This document shows positions 45,319-55,800 of a stretch of 64,000 nucleotides of DNA, in pieces. The position numbers and the translations under genes are program-made. Numbering within the stretch: position 1 is the stretch's first letter; the number at the start of each line of letters is the position of its first letter. The notes under the pieces are model-generated. The model made no database searches and was not told the origin of the DNA. It was given only the letters and a program-made list of their open reading frames with translations. This DNA is from Sequoia sempervirens (taxonomy: Eukaryota; Streptophyta; Pinopsida; Cupressales; Cupressaceae): contig VDFB02000003.1 of the NCBI GenBank assembly GCA_007258455.2, positions 42,597,986-42,661,985 on the forward strand. Reading direction: 5' to 3'.

Positions 45319-46553
45319 TATTGGATTTTTTGGTTGTGTTGTTGATATGTGGTTGTCATTGATGTCAACACTATTAGCATTAATGCATTAGAAGTTGTAT
45401 ATGTCAAGGATATTGAGAAAATTGTAATTGAATGAGTTGTAGGTTGTCAGTGGTGAAGTGAAGTTTAGTCTATTGGTGAGTTCAGTACGTTGACGATTAG
45501 AGGTTGTGGACTAAAGGTTTTTTTTTTTAGTATGTTTAGTTTATGCACGTCAAGTTTCAGAGATTTGTATGAAGATTTGATTGAGTTATGAAGATTTGTA
45601 TTCTGACAGTTTTTTTGTTGCCTCAGTTGGTGTTCCTGAATGAAGATGATTTGATTCTAGTAAGTTCAGTTGTTGTGGATGCTTCTCTAGTGATTTTTGA
45701 TGTTTTTGGATGTTTCTAGATCATTCTCTATCTATGTTGTACGTCTGCATTGATCGTTGTGCTCGCGATTTGAGATTTTCTCTTGCGTGTTCATGTTTTT
45801 CATGTTCATGGCTGACAGGGTATTGTAGCATGTTGTGGATCTTTGAGGAATATTTTTTGAAGGTGGCTCATGTTCGAGAATGTTATTTTGGGTCTTCACT
45901 ATGTTGTGGCCGACCTTGGTTGATTCGCATTGATAATTGTTATTGTTTTGGGCCAATAGTTTATATTCATTTTATTATTTTGTTGAAGTCGACATGTAAC
46001 GATGTAATTCCTAGTTGTGGATATTTATAAGCAATTGTTTATTCCATTTGATGGTATGGTGTGCATGTATAATGTTATAAATCATTCGAAGGCAAAGCAA
46101 AGTGTGAAGAAGAGTGAAGAAGTGTTCATGTGCTTAACTGGAACTGTAATCAGGCATTAGCAGATGCTATTTTATCAGTTCAAAATCATGCGGATGTAAT
46201 CCAAATGTTTCTATAAGATAGTATGTCTTCCTTTGGGTAGTAAGACTTGTTGTAATTGAGCAATGAGCTCTAGGCAGTGTGCCTGAATGCATTTGCATTC
46301 CCAATTTATTATTCTTATACTTTTAACAGGGTATAATCTTGTGGACTGACCTCCACCGTGGTTTTTCCCCTAACAGGGTTTCCATGTAAAAAAAATCTTG
46401 GTGTTATGTGTGTTTCTGATGTGTTGATGATTTGTGCTTTCATGGTTATTAATCAAATCTGAGAATATGGGTTAATAATTTTAATAAGTTTTGAATTTAT
46501 GTGACAACTTATTCACCCCCCCCTCTCAGTTGTCTACCCTTGTGTTGCCAACA
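45319..46553 (+). mobile_element. 3' LTR of Copia-2
   Basis: 1,235 bp, aligns with 39,582-40,828 throughout and keeps the ccaaca end that is missing in the 5' copy. Confidence 0.85.
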
Positions 46554-47964
46554 TAAAACAATCTTTTGTTTTAAATAATTCTATCAATATCAATCCTATG
46601 TATGAAATGATAGGAGCGATGGAAATCATCCCTCGTAAGGGATGACCTAAGGGGCCTCTTGACATTGCTTTCTCCTCTAAGGATATACTCAAACATTTAC
46701 CCAATGGTCCTCTCTACATAGCCAACGCATCTATGACAAGCCCACTAATGGGATAGTAATAGATCCCACCTGTGGAGAGAATGTGATCACTGAGGAATTT
46801 CTACTTTTGCATGAACTCTATCAAAATGAATATGATATACCGAAAGCATGGATCAAGACACATAATGGCTTTTCTTGCCCTACAATAGGATTGATCACCC
46901 CACCATTTCAAATAGGACCAAAAACATTAGATGTCGCATTCTCCATCATCTCGCAGTTAGACCAATTTCGTGTGAAGCCAGGCCACCCATGGCTTTGCTC
47001 CATGAAATTTGTCCCTTCGATTGTGCATAAATGGTTAAAGTTTCCCTTTGAAAATGAGATATTCACTATTCACCATAGTGGCTTTAACCCTTTGTCATCT
47101 AAAGGAAAATTTTCTCTAGATTCATTTTGGCCCTAGCCCATGGAACCTATCAAGCCAACATAAGACTTCTTTTTCTTGTCCTATCAAAAGTTCAAGGCAA
47201 AGAATATAGAAAAATTATCTCTCTGAAACATATCCCCGACCACCCCTAAACCTCCCATCCTTGATGAAACCATGCTTCAACCTAAACATGAAAAAAACAA
47301 CCCAGACCAACCAAAAACAAAAACTTCACCTACATCCTCCAAAAGACCAAGAGACAATGAAAACAACCCTATCACACCTCCTAAAATAAAACAAGTTTAC
47401 AAAGCAAAAGAGAAAGTGGTTGAACAGCCTCCTATGGTTCCTTCCGTTCCTCCCCTTAGGGAAGAAAAGCAATCTATGTTTGATCAACCCACTCCTACAC
47501 AAATGCAACTTGAAAACAAAACCAAAAGAAACAGAGGTGCTAGAGAGTGTAGGTGAATATGTCGTGCCCTTGCTCGCAAGTTACATGAAGAGTTAAATAA
47601 AGAAAATCAAAATCCAAACTTGATTGAAGCAATGCATGATGACCCTCCTTCCCAACCAAAACAAAGTGACACAATACAACAATCACAACAAGAGTTGAAC
47701 TCTTCGATGGACATTATCATTCGTCCTCCTATTGTGATTAACTTGGATGACGATGACGAGATAGCTAAAATTGATGAAGAGGTGCATAATGAATTGAATA
47801 CATTTTTTTCCTCTTCCATGAGCTTAAATGACAAATCTCCTATAAAGATTGTTGAACCTAGTGCTTCTCTTAGTTCGACACTTGCTCTTGTCCCTTTGGC
47901 TAGTTTGCCGCCTTCAGTATACAGAGAACATGATTGGGAGGCAGATGACTTGCTCATAGGCTAA
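46554..47964 (+). pseudogene. Element A protease-like region and C-terminal tail
   Basis: After Copia-2, an open piece (SFVLNNSININPMYEMIGAM; GPLDIAFSSKDILKHLPNGP) leads, after stops, to NGIVIDPTCGENVITEEFLL. This sits where the aspartic protease active site is expected, with D-P-T in place of D-T-G. At 46,783-47,136 the second protease block FRVKPGHPWLCSMKFVPSIV and the following KFPFENEIFTI match the 'LGRPWLH...VPS.LHQ..KF' pattern of gypsy proteases. A Lys/Pro/Gln-rich then acidic tail (INLDDDDEIAKIDEEVHNEL) ends at TAA 47,962-47,964. No RT motif follows. Confidence 0.65.
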
Positions 47965-49738
47965 CTCGCATTTTCCTTACTAGTCTTTTGCATTATTTAT
48001 TTTTCATTTTCTTTTGAGTGATTGCATGTGCGTAATGTGATCCCCCTATGATGTTATGTTTGACGTTCTCTCTCTTTGTGTCATTCCTCTATTTGTACCT
48101 TCATTCTTCTCTATGTCATGCATCACTTTCGCTCTTTATCTTTATCTTTTGCTTGTTTTTTCATTTTGGGGATGATGCAAGACATCGAGGCATTATTTTC
48201 TCCTTCATGTTGACCCAAAAGGCTTTCTTTTTCTTTTCCTTTTCATTTTATCTTTATCTTTTTCTTTTGTTTTCTTTTTGGGGATGACGCAAGGCATCGA
48301 GACATTCATGTCTACTTCATGATGACCCAAAACCTTTTCTTTTTCTTTCGCCTTTTCTTTTTCATTTGTCTTGTGTTCTCCTTTTGGAGATGATGCAAGG
48401 CTTCAAGACATCTTATGTCTCTTCCATGTTGACCCAAAAGGTTTTTCTTTTTTTTCGCTCTCTTTGAGTCATTCTTCCAGTTCTATGTGTATTTGGGGGA
48501 TGATGACAGTTCCAAGCTCTCTAAAAAAAAATTGTAGCAAAGAACATACCGACCCCAAATCCATAGATCCCTTATGTGTTTGGTGTTTTCATTTTGGGGG
48601 CAACCCTTTCTTTTCTCTTTCTCTCGCATGACGTAGCTTTACTTGGAAACATGTTACTTGGCATAGGGCTTTCCAAGTTGGATCTCATGTCTTCTTTCTT
48701 GTATTTTTTATTTTGCTACTTTAAAGTAATTGCTCACAGTATGGTGTTTAGCAATTCCTTTAAAGTGGGAGCATACATTGGCATTATTCTTTTGCATTTT
48801 CCTTTTTTTTTTCTTAGTGCAACATTCTTACTTCATACGATGCATTTGTCTCTTTGTGGATGACATTGGGTATAATGTCCTTTAGGAGCATGATCTCTCT
48901 TAGCATATTGCATTCTTCTTAGTGGCTTGATGCGACACACTATATCCCCTAAGTTGTGAATTCTCTATTCTTTGATTGGTCCTCTGTTGGAGACATTAGG
49001 CATAATGTTCCCTAAGTTAAAGACCTCACATGAACTAAGCAAGACTCCTTTGAACATTTCCTATTTTCGCATTTTGAATTTGTTGTTATATGACCACCTT
49101 GCATAATATATCTTGCATGCCTGTGGATCCATCCTATATTTTCATGAGCTCCAAGCATACGAAGTTTTGCTTGCCTCATGAAGCTCAAAAAATCATTTTT
49201 GTGTGGTGCCTTATTAAAGTTATTAGGAGGTATGACTTTGGAATGGTTGAGCGAGAAGCCCAAACTGAGGCATGATTTTCCCCATAGCCACTTGTGTGTG
49301 TGTGTGAGTGCATACCAGCCATGAGTGTATGTTTCTCACCTGTTAGGACTTCTCACCCGACAAATAGTTAGGAGTTTTGTCACCTCAGAGTGAGTATACA
49401 TTTTTCTAGAAAAACAACCTAGATCTGATCCACATCGGGATGTACAAACGGTCAAAGCTTGATCTGATTATTTTCTTTTCTTTCTTTTCTTCTCTTTTTT
49501 TTTAATCTTTGGCAGTGTATGATTAGCCTTATTTTTTTTATATCATTTTCATGTGTGTTCCTTTGTGCTTATGTTTCGTTAGTCATGGGATGTTGATCTT
49601 GGGGGCTTGATCACCCCTCTTGATTGTTGTTGTCTCATCTTTCCAGAATTGGTTCATTGAAACCCCTCTTGGTGTGTGTTTGTCTACTTTAGTGTGAGTT
49701 TGAAGCAGGTTCATCCTATCACTAAAGTGGGAGCTAAA
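47965..49738 (+). other. Element A 3' spacer, C/T-rich repeats and PPT
   Basis: Noncoding in the sense strand. 48,090-48,620 contains about four degenerate units of about 110 bp, each with 'ttttggggatgatgcaagacatcgag' then 'cttcatgttgacccaaaagg' and a T/C-rich run (near 48,166, 48,271, 48,385, 48,493). The PPT aaagtgggagctaaa occupies 49,724-49,738. Confidence 0.65.
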
Positions 49739-50182
49739 TGTAGTGTCAAAAAAAGGATCCTTTGACATTTTTTGCACTCATTTGGGTCCTCCTTGTGGAT
49801 TTTGGCTTAATGTTTCCTTGATTTAGTGTTGTAATGTGGATAACACATTCACATTAGGTCTTGGGCCCTTGTGAACTAATGAATTCCTTGCAAAAGTGTT
49901 GTGAAGTGTTGTGACACACTTTCACACTTTTCTAGAGTTTTATCAACCTAAACATAATTTCAATCATAATTAATCTTAACCTTGCCTTATTTGGAGTGTT
50001 GTAACACACTTTCACATTCCTCTAGGCTTGTGATTAACAATTTGGCTTTCTTATGCTTTAATTGGCCCTATTTTGCATCCACAAGCCTCATTTATTGCAT
50101 CTTTTTGAGGATAATCCTGACTCCAATCAGTAACCAATCATGATTCAGGTGTTCCTATCTTGTGTGGCCTAGATTTAGTGTC

Positions 50183-50218
50183 TGGGACTCATTCACCATC
50201 TTGGGTGAATGAGTCCCA
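50183..50218. repeat. Perfect hairpin module 1 in the element A 3' LTR
   Basis: tgggactcattcacc / ggtgaatgagtccca: 15-bp perfect arms around a six-base loop (atcttg). It lies about 250 bases upstream of the TATA box. Confidence 0.95.
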
Positions 50219-50296
50219 CCTAGGTTTTTTTGGCCCTAATGTAGGTTTCACACATTTCTAGACACTTTTGATTTTTGGTCCCATACATTATGTGTG

Positions 50297-50334
50297 ATGG
50301 GACTCATTTGCCACCATGGGCAAATGAGTCCCAT
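50297..50334. repeat. Perfect hairpin module 2 in the element A 3' LTR
   Basis: atgggactcatttgcc / ggcaaatgagtcccat: 16-bp perfect arms around a six-base loop (accatg). It differs from module 1 at two arm positions, and both arms have changed together. Confidence 0.95.
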
Positions 50335-51125
50335 GTGACCAAAATTCAAATTTAATTCAAATTTCTAGAGGGATTTTATTCTCCTAAATTTGATGTCAGC
50401 TTCCAGTGTTGTAATTTTGGGAATTCTTGCATAATTAAGTATAAATACAAGGTTCTTTCACTCATATTCAACACCTAGCAAATTTTACAAGCATTCAAGA
50501 TTTCACAAGAGCATTTGAGCATTCACAAAAGAATTCAAGGAATTTCAAGAGTAGATTATCAAGCATTCTAGAGCATCTTTCAAGTGCCATTCATCATGTC
50601 AAAGGTTGTTTGCATCATGTTGTTTTAGAGCTAACAATTGTGGTGTAGGGTTTTGTGATTCAAGTAAGAGCTTCATTCAAGATTTATCAACATCAAGCAA
50701 GAGTCAAGAACCACATCCATTGGAGCCATCACTTACACGTTTGCAGCCTCTTATTGCAAGGGTTTGGTGAGTTGCAACAATTCCTTTTGTTCATTCATCA
50801 TTCTCCTTTCATATTTGCTTTCATTTCAAGGTTTAATTACCAACAAGGGGTTTGACCAAGGAAAACCCCTATTCACTAACCCCACAACATTTTCCCCTCT
50901 TCTTGTGTGTGATTTGCAGAGCTAGGTTGCAGATTTTCCAAGAAGCAAAGGTGGAGAAAAGTTGTCAAGTTCCTAGAAGTTGTCAAAGTTGTAAACAAGC
51001 CTTGGAGAAGCTTAGAGAAGGTCTACAAGCTGAATTTGCAGTTTCAGACCCGGATTTGAATCAGGAATAGAAAAGCAGAATGAGAGCTATAGAAGCCAGT
51101 TTTGAACTCCCAGAAATCCAAAAGT

Positions 51126-51158
51126 GGACTAATTCACCACTACTAGCGAATGAGTCCC
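51126..51158. repeat. Hairpin module 3 in the element A 3' LTR
   Basis: ggactaattcacc / gcgaatgagtcc with two mismatches, downstream of the TATA box, so within R/U5. Confidence 0.7.
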
Positions 51159-51620
51159 ACTATACCTATCCGTCAGGGATTTTTGCATATTTGAGTACCC
51201 ATTTGTCTGAAACTTGTTCTGGCACAGTTTACTTGAAACTAGACTGATTCGCCCAGCTTGGTGTATGAATTTGAAGATTCCAGACCTCCATTCTGCTTCC
51301 TTTAGTTTCCTAGGTGCATATTTCCAGTTTCATAATTTTTTGTTACATTTTACTTGCATTTCTAGGTCATTTAGCATTTGTTTGCATATCACACTATGTT
51401 TTCAAACATTTTATTTTCCAAGTTTATACTTGGTGGTGAACCCTTCATTAGACATTATCTCATTCCTTAGAACCTTCCCTTTTCTAGATTTCAATCTCCT
51501 TTGCATTGAAATATCAAGGATTTGTTCTTCAGTGAAAGGTTAAAAATTGGTCTTTCTCCTTTTAGGTCCAAAACCCTAGAAGCGAATGAAAGAGTACCCC
51601 ACCCAATTTTAATCATTTCA

Positions 51621-51625
51621 CTACC
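51621..51625. repeat. Target-site duplication of element A (right)
   Basis: ctacc, identical to 35,298-35,302. Confidence 0.9.
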
Positions 51626-52639
51626 TAATTATTTTTGGGATAGGTGATTTGGTTTTTTTTTGTGTTATTTGGAACATATCTCGTTTGTGCCACTTGTGGT
51701 TTGTTTTGAGGTGTGTTTTGTGCATGCCATAGTGCTCTAGCGTCAACCACTCCATCATTTGTAACATTCTTGTTCTTTGCCCAAATTTTAGGTTTATCAT
51801 TTGAACTAGAGGGACTATCTTTTAAGATGTTCAATTTAAGGACTTCCCTTGCAATGAGGGCTCTCTCAATATGCAATCCCTTTTCAATTGTTTCTTCAAA
51901 GTCTGTAGGACATAACATAGTGAGTTGGTAGTTAATCTCGGGTATGACATTTGAGATTAAGATATCTACCAACTCCTTGTCTAGAATGGGCCATTTGCAT
52001 CGACTAGCTTTGTGCCTCCATCATTCTAGGTAGGAGGTAAAGGACTCTCCTTGACTCTATTTGATTGTGGAAAAACTTGTGATGGTGACGTCTTGATCTA
52101 TGTTGAATGAGAAGTGGCTTATGAACTTGCTACATAGTTTGTTGAAGGTTTTAATTCCTGGGGATAGATGGGAAAACCACTCCATAGCATGACCTGTAAG
52201 GTTGCATGGAAAAATCATCATGAGGTAAGCGTCATTGTTTTGTGCCTCCATACATGACACTAAGAAGTCTCGTACATGCTCTACTGGATCTCCTCTTCCT
52301 TTGTTCTTGTCGAACTTGGGTATTTCAAACTTTTTTAGAAAAGGTAGGTAGTGATAGAGCGATCGAATGAGAATGGACATATTTCTTGAAGGGTGTAGGT
52401 ATTCTTTGTTTTCCCTACCTGCATATCTTCTATATGTTGGGTGACAGCCTCTAGTTTCAGTTCCATCTCTATTTTAAGTACATTTGTTTGTGAGTCCTAC
52501 GTGTAATAGCCTTGTTGTCCCACAATGTTTATTTGGTCATAAGTTGGATAGAATGGGGGTATTGAACCTTGGTAGGTGTTTTGAACATAGAGTGGGTTAG
52601 GTCCTTGCTATGTGTAAGAAGGGTTCATTCATTATTGCT

Positions 52640-53610
52640 AGGATGAGGTACATTGAAGGTTACACTATCGAATATGCATTAGCAGGACACCTTATTGGTA
52701 GAACAAATTGGGAGGAGTGCCCTGTGGCACACTATGCTGAAGGTTTCCCTGATGGTGCGTTGATGGGTTACCTTGTTGATGGGACGACTGAAGAAGGATG
52801 CCTTGTGGCACACCTTGTTAGAATGAAATATACTGAAGGTTTCCATGATGGTGTGTTGGTGAGTTACCTTGTTGATTGGATGATTGAATAAGGGTTCCTT
52901 GTGGCACACCTTGTTGCTAGGATGGACTACATTGAAGGTTTTCTTGATGGTGTGTTGGCGGGTTACCTTGTTGTTGGGACAACTAAAGAAGGGTAGCATG
53001 TGGCACACCTTACTACTGGGAAGGACTATACTGAAGGTTCCCTAATGGTGCATTGGTAGATTACCTTGTTGATGGGACAACTGAAGAAGGGTACCATGTG
53101 GTACACCTTGCTACTGGGAAGGACTATACTGAAGGTTTCTTTGATGGTGCGTTGGTGGGTTATCTTATTGATGTGATGATTGAAGAAGGGTACCATGTGG
53201 CACACCTTGCTACTGAGAAGGACTATATTGAAGGTTTCCCTGATGGTGTGTTGGTGGGTTACGTTGTTGATCGTATGATTAAAGAAGGGTACCATGTGGC
53301 ATACCTTGTTGCTGAGAAGGATTATACTAAAGGTTTCCTTGATGGTACATTGGTGGGTTACCTTGTTGATGGGACAACTGAAGAAGGGTACCATGTGGCA
53401 CACCTTGCTATTGAGTTGGACTATACTGAAGGTTTCCTTGATGGTGCATTGGTGGGTTACCTTGTTGATGGGGAGACTAAAGAAGAGTACCATGTGGCAC
53501 ACCTTGTTGCTAGGATAGACTATACTGAAGGTTTCCCTAATGGTGTGTTGGCAGGTTACCTTGTTGATGGAACGACTGAAGAAGGGTGCCCTATGGCACA
53601 CCTTGTTTTT
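52640..53610 (-). repeat. 99-bp coding minisatellite in element B gag
   Basis: The word gaagaagg recurs at 53,083, 53,182, 53,281, 53,380 and 53,479, exactly every 99 bases, with older units on both sides (about ten in all). 99 bp is 33 codons, and the in-frame reading is Gln/Pro/His-rich. Long open frames on the plus strand here are mirror images of it. Confidence 0.9.
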
Positions 53611-53625
53611 GGGACTGGTATGGAA

Positions 53626-53795
53626 GGGGACCCTGTGGTCCACCTTGTTGGTTGTATTGATTCAGAAGGGGACCCTGTGGTCCACCTTGTTGATGGTACT
53701 GATTCAGAAGGGGACCCTGTGGTCCACCTTGTTGGTGGTACTAATTTGGAAGGGGACCCTGTGGTCCACCTTGTTGGTGGTACTGTGTGTTTTGG
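53626..53795 (-). repeat. 42-bp coding minisatellite in element B gag
   Basis: Units begin ggggaccctgtggtccacc at 53,626, 53,668, 53,710 and 53,752; period 42 bp, 14 codons (QQGGPQGPLLNQYH on the minus strand). Confidence 0.9.
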
Positions 53796-54766
53796 GAAGG
53801 GTCAACATTCAAGGTGTTTTGAGGTACATATTGTCTGGGAGGTGGATTGTTGCTTTGCGATATGTACTGGGATGGACCTCCTTGATACTGTTGTGCCACT
53901 ACCACTTGTTCGATCTAAGTTGGTTTTCTGTACAAGGGGTTTTCCTTGGTTTGACCACTAGCTTGTGATAATACATGTGGCATGTTTGAAATCTCTGTGG
54001 GTTTGTTTATTTGTCTCACAACTGAGTTATCCCCTAAGGGAATAAGATTAGGATCCTTAAGGGCCTCCACATTAAAATATACTAGTAGTTTAGCACCACT
54101 TTGTGCTAACTTAAAGAAATATGAATTTGGGTCCTTTCTCAACAATTTGTCCATTAGTTTGAGCACCTTGGGGTTGTTGGAATGCTCAAATAGTTCCTCA
54201 TCATTTATCTCCTCCTTAGTATCTACCTCCTCTATGATTACTCTTTTTGGGTCTTGGTTGTTTTGTTCTATCACTTCATGTTGGTTTTGGTTTAGCTCTT
54301 CCTTACTAAATGTGTCTCTATACATAGGTCTTTTTGGGGGTGTTTCAAGGTCGCTTGGTCTATAGCCCCATGGGCCACCTTCATCATTTGTGGTGTTTGC
54401 TAGTGGGATGCTAGCATTGTTCTTGCTTGCTTCCATGTTTTTCCTATGTTGTGATCTTGTAGTTGTCATAAACAACTGCCAAGATTTTGTGAACGTTTTC
54501 ATGACTCCTATCTACGGAAAAATAATGTTTTTTTTTTGGATTTTTTGTTTTAAGGGAAATGAAAGTGCTTTTTTTCTTTTTTGGATTTTCAGTGCATTAG
54601 ATCTACCGGTGGTTGGCCCATTGAGAAGCGAAAAATAGAAATGGTCTACTTGATTTTGACGAGTGTGATATCTTCTCAAGATGTACCCTTTGGAAAACTT
54701 TTTAGTAGGACAGTTCTTTGAAAGCCAGAGTATAGATTTCTGCTTAAGGATTTTGCTCTTGTTAGA

Positions 54767-55031
54767 GATCATGATGGATGTATATCTATTGCCATGCAAG
54801 AGGTGGCAACACATGTCTTCCAAATGTTAGGTCTACTTTCTCTTCCTCTTCATCTAAGATGTTTGCTATGTTTCTCCACTAGTTGGATGTTTCATTTTTC
54901 TCAAATGTGAAGGTCCTTAAACTGCTAAAGGTATCAATTTGTTCACCTTCAATGTCTGTAAGACTTGGTTGGAGGATTGGTGCTATAAGGTTTGATTGTT
55001 GAATGGGAGCAGTCGAATGCCAAATGGTCAT
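54767..55031 (-). pseudogene. Small sense ORF upstream of element B gag
   Basis: ATG at 55,031 opens MTIWHSTAPIQQSNLIAPIL and continues QPSLTDIEGEQIDTFSSLRT, FTFEKNETSN, stop, WRNIANILDEEEEKVDLTFG to about 54,767, with two TAG codons. It lies in the leader, 5' of gag. Upstream extra ORFs are known in some Tat-lineage elements, but I recognise no domain here. It might also be a decayed N-terminal part of gag. Confidence 0.35.
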
Positions 55032-55147
55032 ATGGTGAAAGCATGGATATTTTGATATGGTTTGTTATGAAGCTCAAGACCCTAAGGTTTGAGTGTTATT
55101 TGGAGGTGGTACTAACTTTGGGAGTCAAAATATTGAAGGACCTGGAT

Positions 55148-55283
55148 TGATATCTCACTTCTCCTTCTAGAGGATATGTTGTGGAAAAGCTTACTTGAAC
55201 TATCTGCAAGTTCCAAGTAATTGTTGATATCTTAGAAGTATGAGTGAGGGAATAATCCAGGTTTGTTTTTATTCTAATTTCCA
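55148..55283. repeat. Direct repeat, copy on the 5' side of element B gag-pol
   Basis: Partner of 29,025-29,160, same strand. With the nested elements removed, the two copies bracket the whole gag-pol region. Confidence 0.6.
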
Positions 55284-55489
55284 AAAATAGGATGGATGTT
55301 GAGGGTGGATGAAGGACTATATGACTTATCTGGGTTTCCAATTGTTTTGTTCGAACAAGGATCATGTAAGAAGCTTTGATTCATTTTTTTTATTTTTAGC
55401 AGGATAGAGTAGAAGTGAGGTGTTTTTAGCAAAAGCAACATATTGTGAGCAATATCAGCCAAATTTATCAACTATGCCCTAAATTTTGT

Positions 55490-55800
55490 CAAGTGTGTGG
55501 GTTTCTAAGAACGAAGTGCGCTGATATTTTGCAAGTGCGGCCTTTGTGTGTTTCTGTCAAATGTGGTGCTCACTTAGTCAAAAAGTGAGCTATTATGGCA
55601 AGTGCGAGCAGATTATTGGCAAGTGTGTTAGTTTATGGGAAGCAAGTGCGAGCAAAAACAAGCAAGTGCGCAGGTTCCACATCAAGTACACAGATTCTGT
55701 CAAATGCAACTGATTTTCATCAGTGAAGTTTTTGGGACATGGAGCAAATGTAATGAATTCTTAGCAACTGCGCTGGAATTTTGTGCAAAGGCGGTCTCTA
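55490..55800 (+). repeat. GCAAGTGC-type word cluster in the element B leader (1)
   Basis: gcaagtgcg at about 55,530, 55,599, 55,642 and 55,660, gcaagtgtg at about 55,620, with variants between. On B's sense strand the word reads CGCACTTGC, opposite to the cluster near the 3' LTR. Confidence 0.65.

Larger units (their letters stand above)
39582..46553 (+). mobile_element. Copia-2: full-length Ty1/copia retrotransposon
   Basis: LTRs 39,582-40,828 and 45,319-46,553 enclose gag, protease, integrase, RT and RNase H in copia order on the plus strand. Total 6,972 bp. LTR starts aligned to the usual TGTTGGA are mutated in both copies (TTTTGGA and TATTGGA). At the 5' LTR-PBS junction about ten bases are missing: the 3' LTR ends gttgccaaca, whereas the 5' copy jumps from gttgcc to tcagagcaggttcc. 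A PPT (aaagggggagat) precedes the 3' LTR. About 7% of LTR sites differ by eye. It lies inside element A's gag. Confidence 0.9.
35303..51620 (+). mobile_element. Element A: non-autonomous gag-protease Ty3/gypsy retrotransposon
   Basis: LTRs 35,303-37,218 and 49,739-51,620 (TGTAGTGTC...TTTCA) with a perfect TSD ctacc. A PPT (aaagtgggagctaaa) precedes the 3' LTR. The interior holds gag, a zinc knuckle, protease-like sequence and a charged C-terminal region, then noncoding DNA; no RT, RNase H or integrase is present. Without Copia-2 it is about 9.3 kb. This is the architecture of gag-bearing non-autonomous elements (TR-GAG type), which borrow pol from an autonomous relative. Its gag resembles that of element B (shared PKRQFT, knuckle spacing and following helix). 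LTRs differ at roughly 5-6% of sites by eye, plus small indels. Confidence 0.9.
49739..51620 (+). mobile_element. 3' LTR of element A
   Basis: 1,882 bp. TATA box tataaataca at 50,440-50,449. Contains two perfect hairpin modules in U3 and weaker ones downstream of the TATA box. Confidence 0.9.
51626..54502 (-). pseudogene. Element B gag with Gln/Pro/Gly-rich tandem repeats
   Basis: True ATG at 54,502 (MKTFTKSWQLFMTTTRSQHR). The N-terminal domain of about 195 residues is acidic in its middle and contains LMDKLLRKDPNSYFFKLAQS. After one TAG near 53,915 the same frame continues (EQVVVAQQYQGG), then four 14-residue repeats QQGGPQGPLLNQYH and about ten 33-residue repeats (QQGNPPTHHQ...YSPSQQQGVPHGTLL). 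After a frameshift comes the Retrotrans_gag domain at 52,380-52,057 (KKFEIPKFDKNKGRGDPVEH; NLTGHAMEWFSHLSPGIKTF) and the gag C-terminus 51,972-51,626. The protein then runs across the element A insertion into the knuckle at 35,106. A repeat domain of about 400 residues in front of the capsid is unusual for gypsy. Confidence 0.8.

Noticed and set aside
48048..48863. Plus-strand frames rich in Phe/Leu/Ser
   Set aside because: Produced by the T/C-rich 110-bp repeats of element A's 3' spacer; no protein features.
53026..53643. Minus-strand 205-codon frame with NKV/CHM repeats
   Set aside because: Same strand as gag but another frame of the 99-bp repeat; only the QQG frame is continuous with the gag N-terminus.
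52610..53968. Long plus-strand open frames (302 and 142 codons) with repeated 'VDGTTEEGYHVAHL'-type units
   Set aside because: They are the mirror of the 99-bp and 42-bp coding repeats of element B gag. The minus-strand Q/P/G frame joins the gag N-terminal domain; the plus frames join nothing.
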